Assembly: GCA_002472275.1 (NCBI GenBank)
Contig: DKRQ01000019.1
Coordinates: 163,504 to 227,503, forward strand
Direction: 5' to 3'
Length of the DNA: 64,000 nucleotides
Origin: Caryophanales bacterium UBA7278
GTDB taxonomy: Bacteria > Bacillota_I > Bacilli_A > RFN20 > CAG-826
Shown here: positions 1-9,039 of the stretch, piece by piece
Layout of the letters: each line of letters opens with the position of its first letter
Numbering within the stretch: the first letter of the stretch is position 1
Made by a program: the position numbers and the translations under genes
Notes under the pieces: generated by a model
Database searches by the model: none
What the model saw: the letters and a program-made list of their open reading frames with translations, nothing else
Told to the model about the DNA's origin: nothing

Positions 1-1335
1 AAGGTCAGCGAGTTCTTCATCAACACCCACGGCGCCCGTAAGGGTTCCGCCGATACGGCCCTTAAGACCGCCGACTCTGGCTATCTGACCCGTCGTCTCG
101 TCGACGTCTCCCAAGACGTCATCGTCCGCGAGGAAGACTGCCACTGCGACCACGGCTTCAAGGTCCGCGAAATCCGCGACACCTCCCGCAACACCGTCAT
201 CCGTCCGCTTCAGGATAGGATCACCGGCCGTTACTCGATGCACGAAATCGTGAATCCCGAAAGCGGCGAGGTCATCGTCGAGGCCAACTCCCTCATCGAC
301 GCTAAGGCCGCCAAGGCCATCGTCGACGCCGGCATCAAGGAAGTCGAGATCCGCACCATCTTCACCTGCCAGACCCGCGATGGCGTCTGCCGCCATTGCT
401 ATGGCACGAACATGGCTACCGGCAAACTCGTCTCCATCGGCGAAGCCGTCGGCATCATGGCCGCCCAATCCATCGGCGAACCTGGTACCCAGCTCACCAT
501 GCGAGTCTTCCATACCGGTGGTATGGCCGGAAGCGACATCACCTCCGGTCTTCCCCGTGTCCAGGAGCTCGTCGAGGCCCGTAACCCCAAGGGCGAGGCC
601 CTCATCTCCGAGATCTCCGGCACCGTCACCGCGATCACCCCGATCGGCGATAAGACCGAAGTCACGGTCAAAAACGACCTCGAGGAAAAGACCTACACCA
701 CCCCCTATGGCGCGCACCTCCGCGTCAAAGTCGGCGACAAGGTCGAAAACGGTGGCAAGATCACCGAAGGCGCGATCAACCCCAAGCGTTTGCTTGAGGT
801 CTCCGACCCCGAGAAGCTCGAGGTCTACATGATCAAGGAAATCCAGAAGGTCTACGCCGCCCAGGGTATCGGCATCTCCGACAAGCACCTTGAGATCATC
901 ATCCGTCAGATGCTCCGCAAAGCGGTCGTCATCGACGGTGGTGACACCACGATGCTCCCCGGCACCCGCGTCTCCATCGACCGCTTCACGGCCGAGAACA
1001 AGCAGGTGCTCCTCGAAGGCAAGCGCCCCGCGGTCGTCCAGCCGCTCGTCCTTGGCATCACCAAGGCCGCCCTCGAGACCGATTCCTTCCTCTCCGCCGC
1101 CTCCTTCCAGGAGACGACCCGCGTCCTCACCGACGCCGCGATCAAGGCCAAGAAGGACAACCTCCATGGCTTGAAGGAAAACGTCATCACGGGCAAGCTG
1201 ATCCCCGCCGGCACCGGATTGCTAAGCGAGGAGGAGACCGAAGAGTCCCTCGAAGACTTCTCCGTCCTCGGCGCGATGAAGGTCGTCAAGTCTCAATACA
1301 TTGAGAAGCACGATCGTCCCGACACCGACGCCTAA
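1..1335 (+). CDS. rpoC: RNA polymerase beta' subunit, C-terminal part (5' end outside the window)
   Basis: The reading frame is open from the first base and ends at TAA 1333-1335, giving 444 residues of the C-terminal part of the beta' subunit of the core transcription enzyme. Recognisable beta' blocks are [20 protein letters not shown] at the start (trigger-loop and bridge-helix side), a zinc-binding cluster of the CHCDHG and CRHCYG type, then [20 protein letters not shown] and the conserved VFHTGG block. An internal ATG at 238 is not the start, because the conserved protein continues upstream of it. The gene normally stands beside the str operon in Firmicutes; here about 10 kb of other genes lie between rpoC and rpsL. 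A strong hairpin follows the stop. Confidence 0.97.
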   Translation, partial: KVSEFFINTHGARKGSADTALKTADSGYLTRRLVDVSQDVIVREEDCHCDHGFKVREIRDTSRNTVIRPLQDRITGRYSMHEIVNPESGEVIVEANSLIDAKAAKAIVDAGIKEVEIRTIFTCQTRDGVCRHCYGTNMATGKLVSIGEAVGIMAAQSIGEPGTQLTMRVFHTGGMAGSDITSGLPRVQELVEARNPKGEALISEISGTVTAITPIGDKTEVTVKNDLEEKTYTTPYGAHLRVKVGDKVENGGKITEGAINPKRLLEVSDPEKLEVYMIKEIQKVYAAQGIGISDKHLEIIIRQMLRKAVVIDGGDTTMLPGTRVSIDRFTAENKQVLLEGKRPAVVQPLVLGITKAALETDSFLSAASFQETTRVLTDAAIKAKKDNLHGLKENVITGKLIPAGTGLLSEEETEESLEDFSVLGAMKVVKSQYIEKHDRPDTDA

Positions 1336-1343
1336 TCCCAAAA

Positions 1344-1381
1344 AAAGAGTCCCTTGAAGGCAACTTCAGGGGACTTTTCTT
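1344..1381. terminator. Bidirectional rho-independent terminator between rpoC and the convergent gene
   Basis: AGTCCC TTGAAG, a GCAA loop and CTTCA GGGGACT form a strong stem. An A-run lies on one side and TTTTCTT on the other, so it can serve rpoC on the plus strand and the antitoxin gene on the minus strand. Confidence 0.85.
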
Positions 1382-1386
1382 ATTCT

Positions 1387-2025
1387 CTAATCGAGCAGGT
1401 CTTCGACATCGACCCACAAGACCTTGGCAATCGCCAAAACCGTAGATATTTGCGCAGAACCAAGGTTTTTTCTCCCTTGTTCGTATTCCTGGATGGAGCG
1501 AAGGGGGACGCCTGAGGCGCGTGAGAGGTCGCTTTGGCTATAGTGGGCGGCGGTCCTTAAATATTTGAGGGCGCAGGGCTTTTTGCTCTTTTCAAGGAGC
1601 TCCTCGAGTTTCTCGTAGACCGCTTCCATGGCCATTTCGTGGTAGGGGTGATAGAGGGCGATGAGGGTATCGATGCCTAGCCTTCTTAAAGAGGATTCCA
1701 TGCGGTGTCCGCTTTTCCAAAGGAAGAAGGCGAATACGTATCCCGCCCAGAAATACTCATTGAGGGGTTCCCCGCCATAACGCCTTTTGAAGGAATCCCC
1801 TTTGCCTAGGGATTCAAGGATTTCCCTGGCGAGTTCGTTGCCGGAATTGCCCGCGATGACGTAGGGGTTGCCTTGGTTGAAACCTTGGGCGATCCTGGTG
1901 GACCTTAGGCCCGCGATGACCTCCTCGTCGGTTAGTTTTGCTTTGCGATACAAAACGTCGAAAGCATTGCCCAAGGCCTTCTCGGCGATCGGAAGGAAAA
2001 GGGAATCATAGACGGGGGTCGCCAT
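1387..2025 (-). CDS. Antitoxin-like protein with a C-terminal XRE helix-turn-helix, partner of the DUF3990 gene
   Basis: This 212-residue protein has two parts. Residues 1-150 are a helical domain with SGNELAREIL (61-70), YFWAGYVFAFFLWKSG (91-106) and YHPYHE (125-130), a pattern I associate with partners of DUF3990 proteins. Residues about 152-212 are a classical XRE/Cro-type helix-turn-helix (YSQSDLSRASGVPLRSIQEY). It lies downstream of, and overlaps by 20 bp, the DUF3990 gene, so the two are co-transcribed. The expected role is to neutralise the partner and repress the promoter, probably at the inverted repeat at 2692-2711. The antitoxin encoded at 38121 shares the helical domain but has no helix-turn-helix. 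Function is inferred from context. Confidence 0.7.
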   Translation of the reverse strand: MATPVYDSLFLPIAEKALGNAFDVLYRKAKLTDEEVIAGLRSTRIAQGFNQGNPYVIAGNSGNELAREILESLGKGDSFKRRYGGEPLNEYFWAGYVFAFFLWKSGHRMESSLRRLGIDTLIALYHPYHEMAMEAVYEKLEELLEKSKKPCALKYLRTAAHYSQSDLSRASGVPLRSIQEYEQGRKNLGSAQISTVLAIAKVLWVDVEDLLD

Positions 2026-2683
2026 GGGTGAATCCTCCGTCGATGATGTCGAATACGTTGATGTCCCCTTTGATGCGGGGGTTGCTTCTTTCCTTGCGGT
2101 ATTCCCTTCTGGCTTCCAAATCGCGGTCCATTTTCCTTTTTAGGCACTCGCTTCTTTTGACTTTGGTCGAACTAACGAACGTTAGGGCGTCGAAGGCTTT
2201 CTTCGAGATGAGGACGATTTGGGTTCCTAAATTTCCTAATTCCATCGCCTTTGCTAGGCGACGATAGGTGAGGGCGCCCGAAAGGAAATCCTTGGCGAAA
2301 GCGAAATAGGAATCGTCGGCCCGATAGCCGATGATGATGTCATAATCGCGATACCCCTTAGGGAGGAAATGGGCGAGAAGATAATCCCTGGCCTCCTCCT
2401 CATCCTCGTTTTCTAGGTCGAAGATGCGGTTATCAAGAAGAATCGCGAGCCAATTCAAAACCCCAAAAGGGGGCTTGGTTAGATCGAGGAGACTTAGTCC
2501 TTCCATCTCCAATCGATAATGGTTGGAATAGCCATCGTGGTCGGGGGCGACCGCCCATTCCTTGGAAAGGGGCTCGTCCTCGGTGCAATAAAACCCGACC
2601 CCATAGTCGTTATTGGGTTTTCCATACCCGAAGATGGGTTCGGAGATGGAGAATTCGGAGCCATGGTAGACGTGTTTTTCCAT
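2006..2683 (-). CDS. DUF3990 family protein, putative ADP-ribosyltransferase-fold toxin
   Basis: This 225-residue protein carries the DUF3990 signature: VYHGS at 5-9, DYGVGFYCT at 26-34 and EWA at 42-44, i.e. the H...Y arrangement of the ART-like fold. The second half (GYRADDSYFAFA, then LGTQIVLISKKAFDAL) aligns by eye with the DUF3990 protein at 37273. The family is thought to belong to the ADP-ribosyltransferase superfamily and is often found beside a small helix-turn-helix protein, as here. No signal peptide, so cytoplasmic. The -10 box TATACT ends 6 nt before the ATG, so the mRNA is probably leaderless. Toxicity and target are inferred. Confidence 0.72.
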   Translation of the reverse strand: MEKHVYHGSEFSISEPIFGYGKPNNDYGVGFYCTEDEPLSKEWAVAPDHDGYSNHYRLEMEGLSLLDLTKPPFGVLNWLAILLDNRIFDLENEDEEEARDYLLAHFLPKGYRDYDIIIGYRADDSYFAFAKDFLSGALTYRRLAKAMELGNLGTQIVLISKKAFDALTFVSSTKVKRSECLKRKMDRDLEARREYRKERSNPRIKGDINVFDIIDGGFTHGDPRL

Positions 2684-2689
2684 GCCTTA

Positions 2690-2711
2690 AGTATACGCTT
2701 GGAGGCGTATA
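2690..2711 (-). promoter_or_regulatory. Leaderless promoter with overlapping inverted-repeat operator for the DUF3990/antitoxin pair
   Basis: On the minus strand TATACT (2695-2690) is followed by TAAGGC and then ATG at 2683. The same bases are part of the inverted repeat TATACGC-6 nt-GCGTATA at 2692-2711, a natural operator for the helix-turn-helix antitoxin. Confidence 0.6.
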
Positions 2712-2770
2712 GTTGGAATACCGTGGCCCCGTTTGCCCCTTTTTCTTTCCCTTTCGCGCGCATTTAGGCG

Positions 2771-2776
2771 GATAAT
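2771..2776 (+). promoter_or_regulatory. Probable -10 box of a leaderless transcript
   Basis: GATAAT lies exactly 6 nt before the ATG at 2783. No Shine-Dalgarno is visible and the -35 region is poor. Confidence 0.5.
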
Positions 2777-2782
2777 AACGAT

Positions 2783-4300
2783 ATGCGAAAGAACAGGGGA
2801 CTCTTATTCCTACCCGCGGTGGCCCTTTTTTCCTGCGGGTCTTGGAAGTTCGATTATGTCCCCTATCAATACGGCAAACTGCAGGAAGACCCGTTCGTCC
2901 GGAAAAGACACGACGGTTATTACCTCGCGGGCGATTTCTCCAAGATCGAAACCACCCTCGGCGAATTCGACCCCACGATGGCCTCTTTGCTTTCGATTGG
3001 GGGCAACCGCAAGGCCGCGATTTCCACGGGCGAAGCGAACCTAACCGTCATCCCCGTCGAGTTCTCCGACTACACCGCGGACGTTTTGGAACAAACCCAT
3101 GGCGGGCAAGCCATCGACATGATCCGCGGCGCTTTCTTCGGGGCAGAGTCCAATAACCAATACGTCTCGGTCGCGCAGTTCTTCGCCTCCTCCTCCTATG
3201 ACCATCTCCACCTAACGGGGGAAGTGGTCCCTTCCTGGTTTAGGCCAAAGGAAACGCTGGCGGAGCTAAAATCCAAACACTCTTCCTCCGCGACCAAAAG
3301 CGCCCTGACCTCCATCTATAACCAAGCCATCGATTGGTATAACGCCAGGGGTGGGGAGAAGACCCTGACCGCAGGCGATCCAATCCATTTCGTCTATTGC
3401 GCGCCATATTCGGGATATGAAGGCGGGGTGAGCGACCGCGCCTCCATGCTTTGGGCCTTCACGATCAACGAACCCGCCCCCGCGGCCTGGTCCTCTTTCT
3501 TCATGGGTCATCCCAATCAAAACAAAATGGACGCGCATACCTTCATCCACGAGACGGGGCACCTATTCGGCTTGAAGGACTACTATGACACGAACGCGGT
3601 CACCGATTTCTCCTCGATTTCCCCGCTTGGCAGGATGGATATGATGGATTGTTCCCTCGGCGACCATAACGCCTTCTCGAAGATGACCCTTAACTGGGCC
3701 CGTCCTTATGTTCCCACCAAAGACTGCGTGATCACCCTCCGCCAAAGCGTCGGCAACGGGGACTCCATCTTGCTTAGCCCCTCTTGGGGAGGTTCCCCGT
3801 TTGAGGAATACCTCCTCTTGGAGTTCTATACCCCAAGCGGACTCAACCGGGTCGATACCTATCTTCGCGACGACCCCTCGATGAGGCTCATGAACAAGGC
3901 GGGCGTCAAGGTCTATCACGTGGACGCGCGTTTAGGCGTGTTCGAAGAAAGAAAGACCACCCCGATCGGCTTTTTGAAAAAGGACAGCGATTTGACGGGG
4001 AAACTCGTGGATTTCTATCAAAACAACAGCTCTTCGAGCTCGCAATATCTCATCAATCTTCTGGACGCTTCGGCCTCTTCCAGCAAACTCGTTAAGGGCT
4101 ATGTTGCCTCCGACCATATCGAGGCTAGGGGCAATGTGAATCTAAGAGACGTTCTCTTCCAGGAGGGGGATGGTACCGAGTCAGCGGTTTTCAAAGACTT
4201 CACCTTCCATGATGGCAGGGAAATGAATTTTGACTTCAAGGTTACGGAAGTGGGGGCGACCTATGCGAAGGTCTCTGTAACCATGAAGGGGGTCCAATGA
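2783..4300 (+). CDS. Secreted lipoprotein zinc metalloprotease, M6/immune-inhibitor-A-like
   Basis: This 505-residue protein starts with a short signal peptide and lipobox (VALFSC, acylated Cys18), so it should be lipid-anchored outside the membrane. The core holds HETGHLFGLKD at residues 256-266, the zinc site HExxHxxGxxD (ligands H256, H260, D266; catalytic E257), followed by LGRMDMMD, an M6-like Met-turn context. The ~190 residues after it may be a beta-rich accessory domain. The start is 6 nt after a -10 box. The stop overlaps the next gene by 4 bp (ATGA), so a protease and an LRR lipoprotein are made together. Substrate unknown; host mucosal or peptide substrates are a guess. Confidence 0.72.
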   Translation: MRKNRGLLFLPAVALFSCGSWKFDYVPYQYGKLQEDPFVRKRHDGYYLAGDFSKIETTLGEFDPTMASLLSIGGNRKAAISTGEANLTVIPVEFSDYTADVLEQTHGGQAIDMIRGAFFGAESNNQYVSVAQFFASSSYDHLHLTGEVVPSWFRPKETLAELKSKHSSSATKSALTSIYNQAIDWYNARGGEKTLTAGDPIHFVYCAPYSGYEGGVSDRASMLWAFTINEPAPAAWSSFFMGHPNQNKMDAHTFIHETGHLFGLKDYYDTNAVTDFSSISPLGRMDMMDCSLGDHNAFSKMTLNWARPYVPTKDCVITLRQSVGNGDSILLSPSWGGSPFEEYLLLEFYTPSGLNRVDTYLRDDPSMRLMNKAGVKVYHVDARLGVFEERKTTPIGFLKKDSDLTGKLVDFYQNNSSSSSQYLINLLDASASSSKLVKGYVASDHIEARGNVNLRDVLFQEGDGTESAVFKDFTFHDGREMNFDFKVTEVGATYAKVSVTMKGVQ

Positions 4301-6342
4301 AAAAGAAGGTCCTCTTCCTATTGCCTTTCTTCGTTTTGGCTTCCTGTGGGAGTAACCCTAGCAGTGGGTCGATTTCAGGCTCGAGCAGCGGCAGTTCCTC
4401 CATCGACGAATCCATTTCCTATTCGCAGCCCCCGATTCCCGCTTGGAGCGTGGCCGCGCCTCCCGAGGCCAAGGTCAGCGATTTCACTTTGGATTACCAT
4501 GACGACTGGGGAGGCTATTACGTCTCTGACTACAAGGGGAGCATGGAAAGCTTCCAGATTCCCTCGGCAGGGCAGGGGGACCATGGCGTCGCCCCGATTG
4601 TCGGCATCTCCTCTTTCGCCTTTGCCAAGCGCACGGGCGTGAAAAGGATCGCCCTCCACGACAACCTAAGGAGAATCGAGCCCTCGGCCTTTGCCGAATC
4701 GGGACTTGAGGAACTCTATGTCACGAGCGGCCTCGTCGATGTGAGCGTCTCTTCCTTTGAGGGCACAAATCTGAAGATCCACGGCTATGGCGGGGTCTGG
4801 TTTTTGGCTGGCCTAGATTTCGAATACAAATATGCCTACGGGGTCAAAGACGATACCGAGACCGCCGTGCTGCCCGAAGGGTGCGTCGGCATCTGCAAAG
4901 ACGCGTTCAAGAACTACAAGAAGAACATCGTCTTCCCCAAGACCCTCGCCGTGCTACCAGAAGGCTGGGGCAACGAAGTTGTCGCGAACAATGCTTATTT
5001 CGCCGGCGAACTCACGGGTTTCCGTTACGCGGGTTCCCATGCTTTTGACGATATTCTTAGGCTGAAGAGTCTTAGGATCGGGAAAAACGGCATCCGTTTG
5101 GAATCCTACGCCTTCTTTAATCTCCCCCTTTTCGAAACCGCGGTCGTCTCGCCTCAAATCGAGATGGTGGGAACGCCCTTCAACTCCAATAAGCGTCTAC
5201 AGGTTTACGTGGCCGGATCCAAGGACGCGATCGAATCCAATTGGCCCAAAAATTGGCTAAGCAGTTACCGGCAACCGGTTTTTGGGGTGGACGAGGACTA
5301 CGAACCCGTCGTCGTCGATGGCTTTGAGGTTCAAGTCACCACCGGCTCGAGCGAGGCATCGGCTTTGGCCTGCCGCCTCTACAATAGCGAACTTTCGATT
5401 CCCGCCACGGTGAAGGTAAAAGGGAAAACCTACGATCTCAAAGTCAAATCGGGGTTCTTCGCCGGCTCAAACGTCGAAACCGTTATCCTGGCTGCCCCCA
5501 ACGTCGAGGAAGACGCTTGGAGCTATAGTCCGGTGAAAAAGGTGATTTTAGGCAAAACCTACGCGCCCATTTCGGGCAATGACGCCTCCTTTTTCTCCAT
5601 TCCCTTGCCGAATTCGAACATCGAAAGCTTCGAATCCTATAGCGATTCCCTTCCCGCCACGAATGGGATTCTTGGCAACATCCTCGCTACCGGCGGCGTC
5701 CTTTACCGCGTGCCCCCGAAAACCAAACTCATCTCCTATTCCGTTCCTAGCACCCTCGCGATCGGGAAAAACGCTTTCTATAACTGCGATTCCCTGAAAA
5801 CCATCTCCTTTGGGGGTAGCGATCTCAGACCGGTGTATGGGAATTCGTTCTCCTCAGGCCAAACCGTCACCTACAAAGGAAGCGTCGAGCAGTGGATCAA
5901 CGGCCGTTTTGGGGAAAAACTCGGATATTACGGGAGCGCAAAATTCAAATTGAACACCAAAGCGGTCAGCATCCCGTCCTCATTCACCCAACTTCCGAGT
6001 TTTGCCGTCGCGGGGCTTTCCGACATCACCTCGGTGACGATTCCCTCCTCGATCAAGACGATTCCTTCCTATATGTTCTTTGGATGTTCTTCCCTGACTT
6101 CGATCACCATCCCGGATTCGGTGACCACTATCGGGGACCGCACGTTCCAAGGATGCACTTCGCTACGAAAGATCATTATCCCTGCCTCAGTGACCACGGT
6201 CGATTGGATGGACCCCTTCGCCAGATGCGAGAACCTGACCGTCTATTTCCGTTCCTCGACCAGACCGAAATACTGGAGCGGATACGCGAAGGATTCCGCC
6301 TATACAAACGTGACTTTCGTCTACGGATACAAGGGAAATTGA
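4297..6342 (+). CDS. BspA-type leucine-rich-repeat surface lipoprotein
   Basis: This 681-residue protein has a signal peptide with lipobox LASC (Cys17), a serine/glycine-rich tether, and a body of LRR_5-type repeats of the Treponema/BspA family. The best repeats are near the C-terminus: VTIPSSIKTIPSYMFFGCSS, then LTSITIPDSVTTIGDRTFQGC, then LRKIIIPASVTTVD. Earlier repeats are degenerate (IVGISSFAFAKRTGVKRIAL). In other gut bacteria this class of protein binds host matrix or other cells. It is translationally coupled to the metalloprotease upstream through ATGA. Confidence 0.75.
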   Translation: MKKKVLFLLPFFVLASCGSNPSSGSISGSSSGSSSIDESISYSQPPIPAWSVAAPPEAKVSDFTLDYHDDWGGYYVSDYKGSMESFQIPSAGQGDHGVAPIVGISSFAFAKRTGVKRIALHDNLRRIEPSAFAESGLEELYVTSGLVDVSVSSFEGTNLKIHGYGGVWFLAGLDFEYKYAYGVKDDTETAVLPEGCVGICKDAFKNYKKNIVFPKTLAVLPEGWGNEVVANNAYFAGELTGFRYAGSHAFDDILRLKSLRIGKNGIRLESYAFFNLPLFETAVVSPQIEMVGTPFNSNKRLQVYVAGSKDAIESNWPKNWLSSYRQPVFGVDEDYEPVVVDGFEVQVTTGSSEASALACRLYNSELSIPATVKVKGKTYDLKVKSGFFAGSNVETVILAAPNVEEDAWSYSPVKKVILGKTYAPISGNDASFFSIPLPNSNIESFESYSDSLPATNGILGNILATGGVLYRVPPKTKLISYSVPSTLAIGKNAFYNCDSLKTISFGGSDLRPVYGNSFSSGQTVTYKGSVEQWINGRFGEKLGYYGSAKFKLNTKAVSIPSSFTQLPSFAVAGLSDITSVTIPSSIKTIPSYMFFGCSSLTSITIPDSVTTIGDRTFQGCTSLRKIIIPASVTTVDWMDPFARCENLTVYFRSSTRPKYWSGYAKDSAYTNVTFVYGYKGN

Positions 6343-6395
6343 GGTTTAGAACGTCGTTAGGATCGGGCCTTTTATTGTGTAATCCATCAGTTGCA

Positions 6396-6545
6396 TTAAG
6401 GGATCGTCGTAGGAAAGTCGTTTTCCTTCGTTTTCCATAGACATCCGTATAACCTATCTTGGTCTTCTTCGGTGGCGTTTCCCTGGATTCGCTTTGTGAT
6501 TTTGGTGGGGATGAACAAACCCTTGGCCTTTTCGCTGACCCGCAT
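6396..6545 (-). pseudogene. Possible remnant of a small gene
   Basis: A minus-strand ATG at 6545 opens a 49-residue frame with a sequence such as KAKGLFIPTKITKRIQGN and then EEDQDRLYGCLWK. It stops at 6396-6398, and a readable peptide continues in another frame just after. I do not recognise the family. It may be noise; I list it because the composition is unlike the shadow frames around it. Confidence 0.2.
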
Positions 6546-6723
6546 GAACTTTTCAGAAAAGCGGCGGTGGCGGGGTTAGGGGGAAACCGCAGAAAAAGCA
6601 GAAAGAAACCAATGCGAGTGATAGGACTTGCTTTTTCCCGTAAGAGCAGGATAGAACCCGGCTTGAAAAAGAAAATGGAGAAAGCTTTTCCGGGAATAGC
6701 CGAGTGGGAAAGGCTCTCAAGAC

Positions 6724-6780
6724 TTGAGTTTTTCTGGGGGGGGGTATCCTAATTGTATCTTTTTCGCGGGCGCAGCCCGC
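6724..6780 (+). promoter_or_regulatory. Candidate promoter with a nine-G spacer and 5'-UTR hairpin upstream of the dockerin-repeat gene
   Basis: TTGAGT (6724-6729) and TATCCT (6745-6750) are separated by 15 nt that end in nine consecutive G. Slippage of the G run would change the -35/-10 spacing. The hairpin GCGGGC-GCA-GCCCGC follows, about 9 nt before the GGAGG site. Confidence 0.4.
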
Positions 6781-6798
6781 TTTGCTTTGGAGGTTTGC

Positions 6799-8397
6799 AT
6801 GAATAAAAAAGCTCTTTTGCCAATAACTGCAGCCGCTCTTTTGGCCTTGGCTTCTTGTGGGGGCACCCCTTCTACGGACCAGTCTTCCAATTCAGGAGTT
6901 GACCCTGCCGGTAGTAGTGGCATTTCCTCTTCGGGAGACGCTTCTTCGGCTTCTTCGGGCGATCCTTCCCCCTCGCAATCCTCCGATTCTCAAATGGATG
7001 AGGGCTTTGAGGAATGGAAAAAGAGCGCTGATGCCGCCGACTATAACGGGGATGGGCAAATCGATGAAAAGGATTATGCTGTTTTCCTTTGGCTTGATAG
7101 TGACGATGCCGCCGACTATAACGGCGATAGGAAAATCAATTACGTCGACTATTCGCTCCTTCAGGACTTCAACGCTTGGAAGAAAGGCGAAGACGCAGCC
7201 GATTATAATGGCGATTCAAAGATCACTTTTGATGACTATCTCGCCTTCCGCGAATATGCCTTATGGAAAGAATCGGACAAAGCTGCCGATTTCGACGGGA
7301 ATGGGGCAATCGATTATGATGACTATCTGATTTATACCCCGTTTGCGAAATGGCTCGATGGAACCGACGCTAGAGATGTCAACGGCGATGGTACTATCGG
7401 CTACGAAGACTACATTTTGTTGAACGAGTTCAACGCATGGCGTGCCAGCGATGCCGCTCGCGACTATAACGAAGACAGGATCATCAACTACGATGACTAT
7501 CTCATCCACCTCGCTTTCGTGACTTGGAAAAATTCCGACAAGGCGATGGATATCGATAACGACCTGTCAATCACATACGCGGATTATGTCGCCTATTTGA
7601 AATATGCCGAATGGAAAGACGGGGACGATGCCATCGACCTCAATTCCGACGGAGTAATCGACTATCAGGATTATGTGATTTTCACCAGCGAAGGCTATCA
7701 GAACTACCTGGTCTGGAAGAAATCCGAATGGGCAAAAGACTACGACGAATCTGGTTCTGTCGACGAGGCTGACTACGAAATCTACCTTGCGTTTAGAGCG
7801 TGGCTAGAAAGCGACGCCGCCGCCGACATCAACAAAGACAGGGTAATTGATTATGCCGACTATGTCGCTAGCCTCCACCCCGAACTGACCCCATATGAGA
7901 TTTGGCGTGGTTCTCATAACGCCAAAGACTATGACGGCAATGGGGAAATCAACGAAACCGACTTTGCCATCTTCAATTTGATTGGCGATTACCGTGTTTC
8001 GCAGCTCCTTGTCGAAGGCGCAAGGCTCTATTTCGCGGATTCGAGGCTTTCGCTCAACGATGTTGCCAAACACATCGAAGACGCGGTCATTCGCTTTGAT
8101 GGAAGCCAAACCAAAGTCGAACTGAGCGGTTATTTCATCGATGCCTTGAGCCAGGCCGATAAGAAGGAAATCGAAACCATCGCTGATTCTATTGTCATTT
8201 GCGTGGAAACGGCCACCTTAATGACGGTCACCATGAACATTCCGTTCCCGCAGGCCGGCGAACAGGGATTGCCGCTCACGCTCTACTTCAAATTGAATGA
8301 AACGCCATTGGAGTCCACGGTCAAAGTGTCCTTCCCCTATGGCGATTCAACACTGAACACTTTCGTGACATTGACCTTGGAAAAAATCGAGCAATGA
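6799..8397 (+). CDS. Lipoprotein with 11 tandem dockerin/EF-hand-like calcium-binding repeats
   Basis: The start at 6799 is chosen because GGAGG lies 6 nt upstream and the protein then begins with a signal peptide and lipobox (LASC, Cys20); an upstream ATG at 6724 lacks both. After a Ser/Gly linker, residues about 80-390 contain eleven copies of a roughly 29-residue unit of the form A-x-D-Y-N-G-D-G-x-I-x-x-x-D-Y, spaced by W-containing helices (ADYNGDGQIDEKDY first, KDYDGNGEINETDF last). This is the calcium-loop pattern of type I dockerin repeats, which usually occur as two copies. Residues 390-532 are a different, probably beta, domain. The stop overlaps the next gene (ATGA). Role unknown: calcium-dependent adhesion or protein assembly is plausible. 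Confidence 0.7.
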   Translation: MNKKALLPITAAALLALASCGGTPSTDQSSNSGVDPAGSSGISSSGDASSASSGDPSPSQSSDSQMDEGFEEWKKSADAADYNGDGQIDEKDYAVFLWLDSDDAADYNGDRKINYVDYSLLQDFNAWKKGEDAADYNGDSKITFDDYLAFREYALWKESDKAADFDGNGAIDYDDYLIYTPFAKWLDGTDARDVNGDGTIGYEDYILLNEFNAWRASDAARDYNEDRIINYDDYLIHLAFVTWKNSDKAMDIDNDLSITYADYVAYLKYAEWKDGDDAIDLNSDGVIDYQDYVIFTSEGYQNYLVWKKSEWAKDYDESGSVDEADYEIYLAFRAWLESDAAADINKDRVIDYADYVASLHPELTPYEIWRGSHNAKDYDGNGEINETDFAIFNLIGDYRVSQLLVEGARLYFADSRLSLNDVAKHIEDAVIRFDGSQTKVELSGYFIDALSQADKKEIETIADSIVICVETATLMTVTMNIPFPQAGEQGLPLTLYFKLNETPLESTVKVSFPYGDSTLNTFVTLTLEKIEQ

Positions 8398-9014
8398 AGC
8401 GAGAAAAGACCGTCGAATCATCGAAGCCGTTAGAATACGTCCGCACCATTTTGCTTTACCTTGGATGCGTCTTGTCGGTTTTGGGCGTTTGCCTTGTTCC
8501 GAAGCAACTGATAAGCGAAGAGCAACTCTATTCGACGTCGGTCTCGGTTGCTGACCTTTCTGCCGATTCAATCTTTCTTTATGATTATAAGGTTTACGGC
8601 ACCAACTCCCGCCTTGAAGCAGGGCTTAAAACAGAAGTGCCGCTGAAACTCGCCCAGTGCAAGGCAAATGACGACATTCTAGTTGTCAGAGTCCCTGCCG
8701 ACACGGCAAAGACGGAAACGTTTGACCAATACATCCTCATCCATAGCCCTGATGTGCCCGAACTTAATATCGAGTTTTGCTTGGCCAAGAACGTCAATGT
8801 CATGAATTCCTCGTTGCCTACCCGGACTTTCATCAAAATGGCGAGGGGCCTGCTTGGCAAAGCCACGGTGATATACCTTTGTCTAGTGGCTTTGATCGCT
8901 TTCCTTTTATTCCTCCCTTGCGGCATTTTCGGCACAAAAGCGTTGCTTCGTTTGATCGCGTTGTATCGCAAGGAAAAGCAAAGCCAGGCGGAAGTTTTGA
9001 CCGAATCGAATTAG
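8394..9014 (+). CDS. Two-TM membrane protein of unknown function
   Basis: This 206-residue protein has one membrane segment near residues 16-38 (TILLYLGCVLSVLGVCLVP) and one near 160-182 (VIYLCLVALIAFLLFLPCGI). Between them lies an external domain of ~120 residues, and a short basic cytoplasmic tail follows. I do not recognise a family. It overlaps the dockerin-repeat gene by 4 bp and is 25 bp from the LRR/solute-binding lipoprotein gene, so the three form one operon; a role in anchoring or exporting the neighbours is a guess. Confidence 0.6.
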   Translation: MKREKTVESSKPLEYVRTILLYLGCVLSVLGVCLVPKQLISEEQLYSTSVSVADLSADSIFLYDYKVYGTNSRLEAGLKTEVPLKLAQCKANDDILVVRVPADTAKTETFDQYILIHSPDVPELNIEFCLAKNVNVMNSSLPTRTFIKMARGLLGKATVIYLCLVALIAFLLFLPCGIFGTKALLRLIALYRKEKQSQAEVLTESN

Positions 9015-9039
9015 CGAGCCCAAAGGGCAAGGAGGTTTT

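Larger units (their letters stand above)
6343..6798. other. Intergenic region with degenerate sequence, a G9 tract and a small hairpin
   Basis: No convincing gene on the plus strand. A 49-codon minus-strand reading frame (6396-6545) has protein-like composition, and further coding-looking sequence follows in a shifted frame, so this may be a decayed small gene. Near the 3' end lie a run of nine G (6736-6744), the hairpin GCGGGC-GCA-GCCCGC (6766-6780) and a GGAGG ribosome site for the gene at 6799. Confidence 0.5.

Noticed and set aside
6459..6752. 97-codon plus-strand frame
   Set aside because: No ribosome site, and its end runs through the G9 tract; composition not protein-like.
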